DNA from: Rhodococcus gordoniae
Lineage (GTDB): Bacteria; Actinomycetota; Actinomycetes; Mycobacteriales; Mycobacteriaceae
Assembly: GCF_001646655.1 (NCBI RefSeq)
Contig: NZ_LPZN01000050.1
Location: 172,258-236,257 of the forward strand
Direction of reading: 5' to 3'
DNA length: 64,000 bases
The notes beneath the pieces were generated by a model. It searched no databases and was not told where the DNA came from. It saw nothing but the letters and a program-made list of their open reading frames with translations. A program made the position numbers and the translations under genes. Positions within the stretch are counted from its first letter, which is position 1. Every line of letters begins with the position of its first letter. Below are positions 42,162 to 52,381 of this stretch, one piece after another.

Positions 42162-42754
42162 CGCGACCTACCCAGCAGCTTCAGTGCCGACCGCAGTGCC
42201 GTGGAGACGTCGGCGCCCGGATCCTCGGTGAGCACCTTGTCGGCGGCCGGCTCCGCTTGTCGCGGAGTGAAACCGAGCCCGACCAGGGCCTCGACGATCT
42301 GGTCGCGCAGCGGCGAGGCACCGGCCGCGACCGACGCCGATCCGGCCGCACCGAAGGCCCCGACCTTGTCGCGCAGTTCGACGATCATGCGCTCGGCACC
42401 GCGCTTGCCGATCCCCGGTACCCGCGTCAGCGCCGCGGTGTTGCCGTCGGCCAGGGCCGCACGCAGGGCGTCGGGTTCGAGCACGGCCAGGGTGGCCATG
42501 GCGAGCCGGGGGCCGACCCCGCTGACCGTCTGCAACAGGCCGAACAACTCGCGCGCCTCCGAGTCGACGAAGCCGTACAGCGTCATCGAGTCCTCGCGGA
42601 CGATCATCGCGGTGGCGAGTCTGGCCTGCTCTCCGCGCCGGAGCCCGGCGAGGGTCGCGGGTGTGGTGTTGATCCGATAGCCGATCCCTCCCGCCTCGAT
42701 CACCACATGATCGAGGGCTATGTCGAGTACCTCGCCGTGCACCGAGGCGATCAC
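42158..42754 (-). CDS. ruvA: Holliday junction DNA-binding protein RuvA
   Basis: 198 residues: N-terminal OB fold ([20 protein letters not shown]), two helix-hairpin-helix motifs ([17 protein letters not shown] and [19 protein letters not shown]) and a C-terminal RuvB-binding domain ([20 protein letters not shown]). It forms a tetramer on four-way junctions with RuvB. It overlaps both ruvC and ruvB by 4 bp. Confidence 0.96.
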   Translation of the reverse strand: MIASVHGEVLDIALDHVVIEAGGIGYRINTTPATLAGLRRGEQARLATAMIVREDSMTLYGFVDSEARELFGLLQTVSGVGPRLAMATLAVLEPDALRAALADGNTAALTRVPGIGKRGAERMIVELRDKVGAFGAAGSASVAAGASPLRDQIVEALVGLGFTPRQAEPAADKVLTEDPGADVSTALRSALKLLGRSR

Positions 42755-43329
42755 CGGCTACCTGCCTTCCGTGCGGCCGACTGTTCGCGCAGCCGCTCCT
42801 CGTAGCGTTTCTTCTGCTGGGCGGCCGCAGCTTCGGCGGCCGCGAGCCTGGCGAGCAGCGGAGCTCGCCAACAGTGTGCGACGGCCAACGCGAGCGCATC
42901 GGCGGCATCGGCGGGTTTCGGCGCGGAATCGAGCTTGAGGATGCGGGTGATCATCGCGGTCACCTGCTTCTTGTCGGCCGTGCCGCTGCCGGTGACCGCG
43001 GCCTTCACCTCGCTCGGCGTGTGGAACATGACCGGGATCGCACGCCGCGCCGCGGCCAGGGCGACGACGCCACCGGCCTGCGCGGTGCCCATCGCGCTAC
43101 GCACGTTGTGCTGGGAGAACACGCGCTCGATCGCGACGACGTCGGGTTTGTAGCGGTCCATCCATTCCTCGACCGAGTCGAACACCTCGAGCAGCCGGTG
43201 CTGCAGGTCGAGGTCGGGCGAGGTGCGGATGACACCCACGGCGACGGGGATGACGTCGCGTCCGCGTCCGGTGTCGACCATTCCGAGCCCGCAGCGGGTC
43301 AGACCGGGGTCGACACCCATCACGCGCAC
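42751..43329 (-). CDS. ruvC: Crossover junction endodeoxyribonuclease RuvC
   Basis: 192 residues from GTG 43329. The catalytic acids are in [31 protein letters not shown] and [17 protein letters not shown]. The C-terminal 30 residues are a charged Ala/Lys/Arg helix ([15 protein letters not shown]) longer than in enterobacterial RuvC. Start choice: the frame extends to 43371, but conserved sequence begins at RVMGVD. Confidence 0.95.
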   Translation of the reverse strand: MRVMGVDPGLTRCGLGMVDTGRGRDVIPVAVGVIRTSPDLDLQHRLLEVFDSVEEWMDRYKPDVVAIERVFSQHNVRSAMGTAQAGGVVALAAARRAIPVMFHTPSEVKAAVTGSGTADKKQVTAMITRILKLDSAPKPADAADALALAVAHCWRAPLLARLAAAEAAAAQQKKRYEERLREQSAARKAGSR

Positions 43330-43484
43330 CCGACTCACCTCTCGACACCCGACTACGGCCGGTTCCGACACCTCTCGACGGATCCCGACCCGCTCCGCAC
43401 GATTGCGAACGCCTGTTCGAGAGCATAGCGGCCGGGGCCGGGTGCCGGGAGACCGACACGCGACCCCGGCCGCTGTGACAAGGA

Positions 43485-43529
43485 CGACGCGAGCGTCGCT
43501 CGGGGACGACTACGACGCGAGCGTCGCTC
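43485..43529. repeat. Two copies of a hairpin-forming 17-mer at the yebC 3' end
   Basis: CGACGCGAGCGTCGCTC occurs at 43485-43501 and again at 43513-43529, 11 bp apart. Each copy contains CGACGC-GA-GCGTCG, a 6-bp hairpin. The second copy touches the yebC stop (43528-43530). Possibly a tandem terminator or simple duplication. Confidence 0.7.
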
Positions 43530-44280
43530 AGGCGTCGAGTTCTGCGAGCACGTCGTCGGAGATGTCGACGTTGGTGTAGACGTTCTGCACGTCGTCGCAG
43601 TCCTCGAGCGCGTCGACCAGTTTCATGACCTTGCGCGCGCCCTCGGCGTCGACGGGCACCTCGACCGAGGCCCGGAAATCCGGATCGGCGGAGTCGTAGT
43701 CGATGCCGGCGTCGACGAGAGCCGTACGCACGGCGATCAGGTCGCTCGCCTCGGAGACGATCTCGAACGAGTCGCCGAGATCGTTGATCTCCTCGGCGCC
43801 GGCTTCGAGGACGACCTCGAGGATCTCGTCCTCGCTCCGGTCGTTCTTCTCGAGCACCACCACGCCCTTGCGGGTGAACAGGTAGGCGACCGAGCCCGGA
43901 TCGGCCATGTTGCCGCCGTTGCGGGTCATCGCCGTCCGGACCTCGCCGGCGGCGCGGTTGCGGTTGTCGGTCAGGCACTCGATGAGCAGCGCGACACCGT
44001 TGGGACCGTAACCCTCGTAGGTGATGGTCTGCCAGTCGGCGCCGCCGGCTTCCTCACCGCCGCCGCGCTTGCGTGCACGCTCGATGTTGTCGTTCGGGAC
44101 CGAGCTCTTCTTCGCCTTCTGGATGGCGTCGAACAGGGTCGGGTTACCCGCCGGGTCGCCACCGCCGGTCCGGGCCGCCACCTCGATGTTCTTGATGAGC
44201 TTCGCGAACATCTTGCCGCGCTTGGCGTCGATGACCGCCTTCTTGTGCTTGGTGGTGGCCCATTTGGAGTGGCCGCTCAT
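43528..44280 (-). CDS. yebC: YebC/PmpR-family DNA-binding / translation-associated protein
   Basis: 250 residues beginning [20 protein letters not shown], the family hallmark, with [38 protein letters not shown] (split [16 protein letters not shown]) and [13 protein letters not shown]. Members are described as transcription regulators and, more recently, as ribosome-associated factors. It precedes pdxT on the minus strand in the usual order, with 36 bp between pdxT stop and the yebC start. Confidence 0.95.
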   Translation of the reverse strand: MSGHSKWATTKHKKAVIDAKRGKMFAKLIKNIEVAARTGGGDPAGNPTLFDAIQKAKKSSVPNDNIERARKRGGGEEAGGADWQTITYEGYGPNGVALLIECLTDNRNRAAGEVRTAMTRNGGNMADPGSVAYLFTRKGVVVLEKNDRSEDEILEVVLEAGAEEINDLGDSFEIVSEASDLIAVRTALVDAGIDYDSADPDFRASVEVPVDAEGARKVMKLVDALEDCDDVQNVYTNVDISDDVLAELDA

Positions 44281-44316
44281 TCGCTTCGAGCCCCTTCCGG
44301 CGAAGTGTGGTCGGCG

Positions 44317-44988
44317 TCAACCGACAGGTCGGAGAGTCGATTCTACGCGCTCCCGTTGTGGGATACCGCCCGGCCGCCGGGTCGCCGAGCGCACGGTCTC
44401 CACGAACAGCCGGTGCACACGATGGTCACCGGTGATCTCGGGGTGGAAGGACGTCGCGATCACAGCGCCCTGCCGCACTGCGACCACCCGTCCCGCCGCC
44501 GGCCCGTCCGGCACCGTGGCGAGGACCTCGACGCCGGAACCGACCTCTTCCACCCAGGGTGCGCGGATGAACACCGCGCGCACCGGACCGTCGTCGAGGC
44601 CCGTCACGGGCAGGTCGGTCTCGAACGAATCCACCTGGCGGCCGAACGCGTTGCGGCGCACCACGATGTCGAGTGCGTCCAGATGCTCGGCATCGTCGGT
44701 GGTGTCGAGCACCCGGGACGCGAGCAGGATCATGCCGGCGCACGAACCGTAGGCGGGCAGCCCGGCCTCCAGCCGGGTCCGCAGCGGTTCGAGCAGGTCG
44801 AACACACGCAGCAGACGGCTGACGGTGGTGGATTCGCCTCCCGGAAGGACGATGCCGTCGACCTCGTCGAGTTCGCGTTCGCGACGCACCGGGATCGTCC
44901 GCGCGCCTGCCGCCTCGAGAGCGCTGCGATGTTCGCGGACGTCGCCCTGCAATGCCAGGACGCCGATCGTGGGGGAAGTAGTGGTCAC
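44317..44988 (-). CDS. pdxT: Pyridoxal 5'-phosphate synthase glutaminase subunit
   Basis: Class I glutamine amidotransferase that feeds ammonia to PdxS. 223 residues with [25 protein letters not shown], the nucleophile Cys in [12 protein letters not shown], and the His/Glu pair in [16 protein letters not shown]. The C-terminal about 25 residues ([16 protein letters not shown]) extend past the usual end. It lies between tesB and yebC and is separated from pdxS by tesB and the rsb pair. Confidence 0.95.
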   Translation of the reverse strand: MTTTSPTIGVLALQGDVREHRSALEAAGARTIPVRRERELDEVDGIVLPGGESTTVSRLLRVFDLLEPLRTRLEAGLPAYGSCAGMILLASRVLDTTDDAEHLDALDIVVRRNAFGRQVDSFETDLPVTGLDDGPVRAVFIRAPWVEEVGSGVEVLATVPDGPAAGRVVAVRQGAVIATSFHPEITGDHRVHRLFVETVRSATRRPGGIPQRERVESTLRPVG

Positions 44989-45082
44989 TGTTGCCTGCCT
45001 GTCCGTTCGGGGTCGCCGGTGTGCAGCGTCGGAGCGCCGGGCCCGCGACGGGCCCGAAAGGCGCCCGCTCGGGACTTCCCGT

Positions 45083-45907
45083 TCAGGAATCGCGCAGGTA
45101 CCGCGTGAGTCCTTCCTGCACCACCGCCGCGACCATGTTGCCGTTGCGATCGAAGATCCGCCCCTGGGTCAGCGCCCGGCCCAGTCCGGCGGAGGGTGAC
45201 GTCTGGTCGTAGAGCAGCCAGTCGTCGGCGCGGAACGGCCGCAGGAACCACATCGCGTGGTCCAGGGACGCGCCCTGCGTCCGTTCGTCGTCGTGGCCGA
45301 CACTCGCCGAGCCGAGCAACGTCATGTCGCTCATGTACGCGAGGGTGCACACGTGGAAGACCGGGTCGTCGGGAAGGATCTCGCGGGACTTGAACCACAA
45401 CTGCTGCTGCGCGGCCATCCTGCTCGACGAATCCATCCGGTCGCGGGGAACGAACCGGAAGTCCCACTCGGCCCATTCCTTCTTGGCCCACAGCAGGGTG
45501 GCGTCGTCGATCACGGTCTCCGGATCGGGCAGTTCCTCGGGATCCGGCACCCGAGGCATCGTGTCCTGGTGCTCGATCCCCTCGTCGCGCACGTGGAACG
45601 ACGCCGACATGGTGAAGATCGCCTTGCCGTCCTGGACGGCCGTCACGCGCCGGGTGCAGAAGGAGCGGCCGTCGCGGATCCGGTCGACGAGGTAGACGAT
45701 CTGCATCGTGGGATTGCCGGGGCGCAGGAAGTAACCGTGCAGCGAGTGCACCAGATGGTCGGGTTCGACGGTGCGCACCGCCGACACCAGCGCCTGCGCG
45801 GCGACCTGACCACCGAACGTCCGCGGCAGCAGCGTCTCCGTCGCTATCCCCCGGAAGATGTCGTTCTCGATCTGTTCGAGCGCCAGGATCTGCTCGATCT
45901 TCGCCAT
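45083..45907 (-). CDS. tesB: Acyl-CoA thioesterase II (TesB family)
   Basis: 274-residue double-hotdog thioesterase. N-terminal [45 protein letters not shown] and [20 protein letters not shown] form the first hotdog. The second has [26 protein letters not shown] and [21 protein letters not shown] (split [11 protein letters not shown]). The expected Asp/Thr/Gln catalytic positions are present. ATG 45907 has AAGGAG upstream. Its place in the PLP-synthase locus is conserved in mycobacteria. Confidence 0.94.
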   Translation of the reverse strand: MAKIEQILALEQIENDIFRGIATETLLPRTFGGQVAAQALVSAVRTVEPDHLVHSLHGYFLRPGNPTMQIVYLVDRIRDGRSFCTRRVTAVQDGKAIFTMSASFHVRDEGIEHQDTMPRVPDPEELPDPETVIDDATLLWAKKEWAEWDFRFVPRDRMDSSSRMAAQQQLWFKSREILPDDPVFHVCTLAYMSDMTLLGSASVGHDDERTQGASLDHAMWFLRPFRADDWLLYDQTSPSAGLGRALTQGRIFDRNGNMVAAVVQEGLTRYLRDS

Positions 45908-46049
45908 GCGATCTCCTTCTGTGCACCGTTCGCAAGAAGGCTAGCTGCACGGACGTGCGCCGAACGCCGGGTCCCCGGGAAGTCGTGCGGCAACCGGGAT
46001 CGCCTTCGAGTACCGAATGTGACACCCTCGGGAGAACAGAGGGGGTGCA

Positions 46050-46871
46050 ATGCAACACGTCACCGATGTGGTGCGCCGCAACAGCGCGACGATCACCGGG
46101 AACCGGTCGGGTCCGGTCGTCGTCCTCGCGCACGGTTTCGGCTGCGACCAGCATCTGTGGCGCCTGGTGACCCCACGTCTCGAATCCGACTTCACCGTGG
46201 TGCGGTTCGACCACGTCGGTTCCGGGCGTTCCGATGCGACGGCCTGGGACCCCCGGCGCTATTCGCGGATGGAGACCTACGCGGAGGACGTCGTCGACCT
46301 GTGCCGGGGCCTGGACCTCGGTCCGGTGGTCTTCGTCGGTCACTCGGTGAGCGCCTCGATCGGCGTCCTCGCCGCCGCTGCAGCCCCGGACGTCTTCGCC
46401 GGACTCGTGCTCCTCGCACCGTCCCCGTGTTTCATCGACGATCCGGTCACCGGTTACCGCGGCGGGTTCAGCGCGGCCGACATCGACGAACTGCTCGAAT
46501 CCCTCGAGGCGAACTATCTCGGCTGGACCGACACGATGGCCCCGGTCATCATGGGCAATCCCGGCCGGCCGGAGCTCGGTGACGAGCTCGCCGAGATCTT
46601 CTGCCGCACCGACCCTGCGGTGGCGCGGGTCTTCGCCCGGGTGACCTTCCTGTCCGACAACCGCGCCGACCTGGCGGCGGTGTCGGTGCCCACTCTCGTC
46701 GCACAGTGCGCCCACGATACGATCGCGCCGCGTGAGGTCGGCGTGTTCGTTCACGAGCAGATCCCGGGGAGCGAACTCGTGACCCTGGACGCGACCGGCC
46801 ACTGCCCACAGCTCAGCGCACCGGAAGAGACCGCCGCCGCGATCGCGGCGTTCGCACGCAGATCGGGGTGA
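46050..46871 (+). CDS. rsbQ: RsbQ-like alpha/beta hydrolase, energy-stress sensor
   Basis: 273 residues very similar to Bacillus RsbQ. The nucleophile elbow is VVFVGHSVSASIGVL (Ser), with Asp in QCAHDTIAP and His in DATGHCPQLSAPEE. Other family-specific stretches are VLLAPSPCFIDDPV, NYLGWTDTMAPVIMG and FCRTDPAVARVFARV. In Bacillus, RsbQ is needed for RsbP activity and is thought to bind or process a small hydrophobic ligand. Its stop overlaps the start of the phosphatase gene as GTGA, giving a two-gene unit. The ribosome binding site (AGAGGGGG) may pair with CCCTC at 46025-46029. Confidence 0.9.
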   Translation: MQHVTDVVRRNSATITGNRSGPVVVLAHGFGCDQHLWRLVTPRLESDFTVVRFDHVGSGRSDATAWDPRRYSRMETYAEDVVDLCRGLDLGPVVFVGHSVSASIGVLAAAAAPDVFAGLVLLAPSPCFIDDPVTGYRGGFSAADIDELLESLEANYLGWTDTMAPVIMGNPGRPELGDELAEIFCRTDPAVARVFARVTFLSDNRADLAAVSVPTLVAQCAHDTIAPREVGVFVHEQIPGSELVTLDATGHCPQLSAPEETAAAIAAFARRSG

Positions 46872-48064
46872 CGGCGACGCCCGATCGGATCTTCGATCCC
46901 GGCCTGCGCCACGGCGACATGCTCTACGAGAACGCGCCGTGCGGATTCCTCACGACCCTCCCCGACGGCCGCATCACCGACGTCAACCGCACGCTGACGG
47001 ACTGGCTCGGATACCCGAGCGACGACCTGGTCGGCAAGCGGTACTTCTCCGACCTGCTCAGCGTGGGCGGTCGCATCTACCACGAGACCCACTACGCTCC
47101 GCTCCTGCTCGTGCAGGGGCATATCAACGGGATCGCTCTCGAGCTCGTCCGGGCCGACCGGACCCGGCTGCCCGTCCTGGCCGCGTCCGTCGTGGAGTCC
47201 GACGCCGAGGGCAGGCCGGCACTGATCCGCACCATGCTCTTCGACGCCCGCGAACGCCGGGCCTACGAGTCGGAACTGCTGCGGGCGCGCCGGGAGGCCG
47301 AACTCGAACGCGAACGGCTCCGCGCGGTCAACACCACTCTCCAGGCCACTCTCCTCCCCCCGAGCCTGCCCGAGGTACCGGGTCTCGAGGTCGACGCGTA
47401 CTACCACATCGCGTCTCCCGACGAGGTCGGCGGCGACTTCTACGACCTGTTCCCCGCGCGCGCCGGAACGTGGGGACTGTTCCTCGGCGACGTGTGCGGA
47501 AAGGGCGCCCGCGCGGCAGCGGTGACGTCGATCGTCCGGTACACCTTGCGTGCCGCGGCGGTCTACGAGACGGACCCCTCGGCGGCGCTCAGGACGCTCA
47601 ACACGACTCTGCTCGACGAACGCGACAGCAGCGCGCGAGCACCCTTCTGCACACTCGCCTTCGGCACGGTCGCGCCCGACCCGGCGTCGGGAAGGATCGA
47701 CATCCGCCTCGCCTCGGGTGGGCATCCGCCGCCGATCCTCGTGCGCGCGGACGGCAGCATCGGTTACCTGCCGACGGTCGGCGGACAGCTGATCGGGATG
47801 CTGCCCGCCCCGCGACTCGTCGAGCACGCCTTCGCGTTGCGCCCCGGCGACACGCTGCTGTTGTACACCGATGGCGTGAGCGAGGCACTCGTCTCCGGTG
47901 AGACCCGTGAGCGTTTCGGGGAGGAACGGCTGCTCGATCACGTTCGCGCGTCGAAGCCGGCGACCGCCGCAGAGGCCGTCGGGGCTGTGTGCGAGGTGCT
48001 CGGGACGCTCGGGGAGGGCGTGCAGGACGACGTCGCCCTGCTCGCCCTGCACGCACCCCGATGA
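46868..48064 (+). CDS. rsbP: RsbP-like PAS / PP2C (SpoIIE-type) serine phosphatase
   Basis: 398 residues from GTG 46868. A PAS domain covers about 15-130 (YENAPCGFLTTLPDGRITDV, LTDWLGYPSDDLVGKRYFSD), then a charged coiled coil (RREAELERERLRAVNTTLQA) and a SpoIIE/PP2C domain (DEVGGDFYDLFPARAG, FLGDVCGKGARAAAVTSIVR, LASGGHPPPILVRADG, LLLYTDGVSEAL, QDDVALLALH) with metal-binding Asp residues. In Bacillus the homologue dephosphorylates an anti-anti-sigma factor under energy stress. No rsbV, rsbW or sigB homologue is in the window, so the target is elsewhere. Confidence 0.92.
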   Translation: MTATPDRIFDPGLRHGDMLYENAPCGFLTTLPDGRITDVNRTLTDWLGYPSDDLVGKRYFSDLLSVGGRIYHETHYAPLLLVQGHINGIALELVRADRTRLPVLAASVVESDAEGRPALIRTMLFDARERRAYESELLRARREAELERERLRAVNTTLQATLLPPSLPEVPGLEVDAYYHIASPDEVGGDFYDLFPARAGTWGLFLGDVCGKGARAAAVTSIVRYTLRAAAVYETDPSAALRTLNTTLLDERDSSARAPFCTLAFGTVAPDPASGRIDIRLASGGHPPPILVRADGSIGYLPTVGGQLIGMLPAPRLVEHAFALRPGDTLLLYTDGVSEALVSGETRERFGEERLLDHVRASKPATAAEAVGAVCEVLGTLGEGVQDDVALLALHAPR

Positions 48065-48069
48065 GGCGA

Positions 48070-48972
<903 letters not shown>

Positions 48973-49301
48973 GATGGGAATTCCTCCTCGGTGGACGGAT
49001 CGACGAATACTGCCGGCGCACAAGCGACCGGGCAGCGGTCCCCAGCTTAGGGCTGTATCGGAGCCGACCCCATAGCCAGTTGCAAACAACTGGACTGCAT
49101 TGTGTCGGTCCATTCCTTCACCGAGCGTCGGGAGGTTCGACTACGCCGCCCCGAACTGTCGTCCGGATCAGCGCCGATTCTCGTAGCGAGTGGCACGCGG
49201 CCCGGGCGTTGAGACCCGCACGTTCTCGCCGGAACCGTCCAGTTCCGCACACTGGCCCGCACGTGTACACCCTCGGCATGACCGAGATGCTCCTGGCGAC
49301 G
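48973..49301. other. Intergenic region upstream of pdxS
   Basis: About 330 bp with no convincing gene between the pdxS start and the end of the NUDIX gene. It holds the pdxS ribosome binding site, a palindrome at 49076-49093 and presumably the pdxS promoter; I could not fix the -10 and -35. The part next to the NUDIX stop shows nothing. Confidence 0.6.
49076..49093. promoter_or_regulatory. Palindrome upstream of pdxS, candidate operator
   Basis: CCAGTTG (49076-49082) and CAACTGG (49087-49093) are exact inverted repeats with a CAAA spacer. On the minus strand the right half continues as CAACTGGCTA, loosely like the half-sites reported for the MocR-type regulator PdxR in corynebacteria. No pdxR gene is adjacent. 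Confidence 0.45.
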
Positions 49302-50354
49302 TCAGTGGATCGCGCGGATCTCCGGTTGGCGTCGCCGCGCCGCGATCTGCCGCGCCTCGTCGAGCAGCTCGGGCAGATCCTGCGGGTAGACCGCGCTTCC
49401 GGACCGCACGAGCGCCTGCAGGTCCTCCTCGTCGAACCAGCGATGCTCGAGGCGCATGCGCCGCTCGAGATCGGTGAAACCGTCGTCGGCGGGTTCGAAC
49501 GACGGCACCCGCACCGCGAAGAACAACTCCTCCGAATGCAGGACCTCCCCGTTGAACGGGAACACCGCCACACGCCGCCACATCGGCCCGCACAGGTGGT
49601 CGCGATCGACGTGGAGGCCGGTCTCCTCGGCGATCTCCCGGAGCGCGGCCGTCGCCAGGTCCTCGCCACCCTCGACCGCGCCGCCGACCGTGAACCAGAA
49701 GTGCCGCTCGGGCGCCGCCGGGTCGTGTCCGCGCAGGAGCAGGACCCGGCCGTCCTCGTCGAGCAGCACGACCCTGGCCGATGTGCGTGCCCGATCCGGA
49801 ATCGGAGTGGTGCGGTCGGCAGGTACGGGCGCGGTGGCGGGAGCGGTCGCGACCGCACCCGCGCGCTCGGCGATCTCGAAGTAGGTGGGTAGCGGCGCGG
49901 TACCGCCGAGATGCAGCCAGCGGACCGGCCGACGGCGACGCAGCGCCAAGGTGTCGCGCACCGCGTCGTTGTGGAAGCGACGGGCGATGAGGACCCGCGC
50001 CTCCGCGTCCGCGAGTTCGGCTACGAGCTGGGGCCGCAACCGGCCGGTCTCGAGCCGTGCCAGGGCCGCCGACAACGCGTTCTCGGCTTCCTCGCGCCGA
50101 GTACGGTCGGCCCGCTCGGCGGTGTCGGCGAGCAGTGCGAGGGCGCGTCCCTCCGGCACCGGGATCGACGCCGCGATGCTCCGCACGACCACCGCGCGCC
50201 GGGCCAGGGCCGCGTCCAGAGCCTGCCAGGACAGGTCCGAGCGCACGTGGAGGCGGTCGAGGCGGTTGGCGGTGGAATAAGCCCATACACCGATCGCTAC
50301 GACGACAGCGGCCACCAGCGACAGGATCAGGATCGTCACCGCGCTGAAGGTCAC
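49302..50354 (-). CDS. Membrane protein with LemA-like and NUDIX domains
   Basis: 350 residues. An N-terminal helix (ILILSLVAAVVVAIGVWAYS) anchors the protein. Residues about 30-165 resemble LemA (RSDLSWQALDAALARRAVVV, ARRFHNDAVRDTLALRRRR). The C-terminal half is a NUDIX hydrolase with an intact box, GAVEGGEDLATAALREIAEE followed by TGL, after RVVLLDEDGRVLLLRGHDP. The substrate is unknown. GTG 50354 overlaps the pimA stop, making it the distal gene of the thrS-pimA operon. A similar NUDIX gene sits here in mycobacteria (Rv2609c from memory). Confidence 0.8.
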   Translation of the reverse strand: MTFSAVTILILSLVAAVVVAIGVWAYSTANRLDRLHVRSDLSWQALDAALARRAVVVRSIAASIPVPEGRALALLADTAERADRTRREEAENALSAALARLETGRLRPQLVAELADAEARVLIARRFHNDAVRDTLALRRRRPVRWLHLGGTAPLPTYFEIAERAGAVATAPATAPVPADRTTPIPDRARTSARVVLLDEDGRVLLLRGHDPAAPERHFWFTVGGAVEGGEDLATAALREIAEETGLHVDRDHLCGPMWRRVAVFPFNGEVLHSEELFFAVRVPSFEPADDGFTDLERRMRLEHRWFDEEDLQALVRSGSAVYPQDLPELLDEARQIAARRRQPEIRAIH

Positions 50355-51478
50355 GACCGGACCTCCCGGACCGGACCGGCCCCGACGGTGACGGTCTCGT
50401 AGACCCGCAGGATCTGGTCCGCGACCACCGGCCAGTCGTAGGCCTCGACCACTGTGGATCCGAAGTCGACCAGTGCCTGCCGGCGGTCGTCGTCGTCGAG
50501 GACCTCGAGGATGCCGCGTGCGAGCGCGCCGGCGTCGCCGACCGGGACGAGGACACCCGCCTGCCCGTCGCGCAGCACCCGGCGGAAGGCGTCGAGCTGA
50601 GAGGCGACGACGGCCGTCCCCGCGGCCATGGCCTCGACGAGCACGATACCGAAACTCTCACCACCGAGGTTCGGCGCGCAGTACACGTCGGCGCTGCGCA
50701 TCGCGGACGCCTTGTCGTCGTCGTCGACCTGCCCGAGGAGGCGCAGGTGCCGGAAGTAGCGTCCGGCTTCCTTCCGCAAGCGGTCCTCGTCGCCCCGGCC
50801 GACCACGAGAATCTCGATATCGGGGTGACGCGCGACGAGAGCGGGCAGCGCGCCGAGCAGAACCTCCATGCCCTTGCGGGATTCGTCGTACCGGCCGAGG
50901 AACAGCACGGTGCGGCCCGCTCGCGGGTAGCCGGGCAGCAGCGGGGCGTGCCGGAAGAACGGCACGTCGACGCCGTTGGGGATCTCGACCGCGTCGGCAC
51001 CGAGGGAAGTGACCTGCCACCGCCTGGCCAGCTCGGAGACCGCGATCCGGCCGCTGATCTTCTCGAGATAGGGCTGCAGAACACCCTGGAAGGTGCTGAG
51101 CACCAGCGATTTCGTCGTGGATGTGTGGAAGGTGGCCACGATCGGTCCCTCGGCCACCTTGAGCGCGAGCATCGACAGGCTCGGCGCGTTCGGTTCGTGG
51201 ATGTGGAGGACGTCGAAGTCGTTGTCGTTGATCCAGCGGCGGACCCGCGCGTAGGAGACCGGCCCGAAGCTCAGTCGCGCGACCGACCCGTTGTAGGGAA
51301 TGGCGACGGCGCGGCCCGCGGAGACGACGAAGTCGGGCAGGGCCGTCGTCTCCGACGCGGGTGCCAGCACGCTCACCTCGTGCCCGCGGCCGATGAGGAC
51401 CTCGGCGAGATCCACGACATGTGCCTGTACTCCGCCCGGAACGTCGAAGGAGTACGGGCAGACCATCCCGATCCTCAC
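50351..51478 (-). CDS. pimA: Phosphatidyl-myo-inositol mannosyltransferase PimA
   Basis: GT4 glycosyltransferase that adds the first mannose from GDP-Man to phosphatidylinositol on the cytoplasmic face. 375 residues: MRIGMVCPYSFDVPGGVQAH with the GGV loop, VLHIHEPNAPSLSMLAL, VATFHTSTTKS (His near 118), RTVLFLGRYDESRKGMEVLL (Arg/Lys for the nucleotide sugar) and GGESFGIVLVEAMAAGTAVV (E-x7-E). The GTG start abuts the patA stop. It is in the operon pgsA-patA-pimA, consistent with stepwise PIM synthesis. Confidence 0.95.
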   Translation of the reverse strand: MRIGMVCPYSFDVPGGVQAHVVDLAEVLIGRGHEVSVLAPASETTALPDFVVSAGRAVAIPYNGSVARLSFGPVSYARVRRWINDNDFDVLHIHEPNAPSLSMLALKVAEGPIVATFHTSTTKSLVLSTFQGVLQPYLEKISGRIAVSELARRWQVTSLGADAVEIPNGVDVPFFRHAPLLPGYPRAGRTVLFLGRYDESRKGMEVLLGALPALVARHPDIEILVVGRGDEDRLRKEAGRYFRHLRLLGQVDDDDKASAMRSADVYCAPNLGGESFGIVLVEAMAAGTAVVASQLDAFRRVLRDGQAGVLVPVGDAGALARGILEVLDDDDRRQALVDFGSTVVEAYDWPVVADQILRVYETVTVGAGPVREVRS

Positions 51479-52381
51479 CTACGCCTCCATTCGGGCGCGG
51501 CGGGCCTCCGACAGATCGTCGAGCCACAACGGTTGCAGCATGTGCCAGTCCTCGGGATGTGCGGCGATGTTCGTGGCGAACCGGTCGGCGAGGATCTGCG
51601 TGGCCGCGTCGAGCCCGACGCTCACGTCGATCTCCGGATCCACGCGGAACCCCCAGCCGTCCTCGGTGAACCAGCAGTGCACCGGTAACAGAGCTGCACC
51701 GGTGTCGATGGCAAGTTTCGCCGGTCCGGCGGGCATCCGGGTCGGTTCGCCGAAGAAGGTGACCGGGACTCCCTTGCGGGCGAGGTCGCGTTCTCCGAGC
51801 AGGCACACGATCCGGTTGTCACGCAGCCGCGCAGCCAGCTCCCCGAAGGGCGGTGTCTCGCCGCCGCTCGACGGGAAGATCTCGAACCCGAGCCCCTCGC
51901 GGTACTCGAGGAAGCGCCGGTAGAGGGATTCCGGCTGCAAGCGTTCCGCGACCGTCGTCAATCCCCCGAAGTAGCGGACGCACCACACCCCGGCGAGGTC
52001 CCAGTTCCCGCTGTGCGGCAGGGCGAGGATCACACCGCGACCGGCGCCCAGCGCCGCCTCGATGTGCTCGCGGCCCTCGATGGACGCATCGATCGACGCC
52101 GCCGTCGCGTCGAGATCCATCGACGGCAAGCGGAACGCCTCACGCCAGTAGCGAGCGTAGGACCGCACCGAACTGCGGATCAGCTCGTCGGGCACCTCGT
52201 GCGGTTGCACCCCGAGCACCCGCCCGAGATTGCGTCGTAATTGCTGCGGTCCGCCGCCGCGGCGTGCCGCGACGTCGGCGCCGGCGTCGAACAACCGTCG
52301 CGCGACGCCGTCGGGCAGCGCCCGGACCAGGCGCCAGCCGCCCGCGTACGCCAGATCGGATGCGTTCTCGGCGAAGCTCAC
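51479..52381 (-). CDS. patA: Phosphatidylinositol mannoside acyltransferase PatA
   Basis: 300-residue HtrB/LpxL-type acyltransferase that palmitoylates the 6-position of the mannose added by PimA. Catalytic HxxxxD/E motif is LALPHSGNWDLAG, followed by VAERLQPESLYRRFLEYREG (split VAERLQPESLYR) and CLLGERDLARKGVPVTFFGE. ATG 52381 overlaps the pgsA stop by 4 bp. The next gene is pimA, so the three PIM enzymes are coupled. Confidence 0.94.
   Translation of the reverse strand: MSFAENASDLAYAGGWRLVRALPDGVARRLFDAGADVAARRGGGPQQLRRNLGRVLGVQPHEVPDELIRSSVRSYARYWREAFRLPSMDLDATAASIDASIEGREHIEAALGAGRGVILALPHSGNWDLAGVWCVRYFGGLTTVAERLQPESLYRRFLEYREGLGFEIFPSSGGETPPFGELAARLRDNRIVCLLGERDLARKGVPVTFFGEPTRMPAGPAKLAIDTGAALLPVHCWFTEDGWGFRVDPEIDVSVGLDAATQILADRFATNIAAHPEDWHMLQPLWLDDLSEARRARMEA

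Noticed and set aside
49080..49892. A plus-strand frame in the pdxS upstream region running into the NUDIX gene
   Set aside because: Most of it is antisense to the NUDIX domain. The non-overlapping part has no ribosome binding site or recognisable motif.
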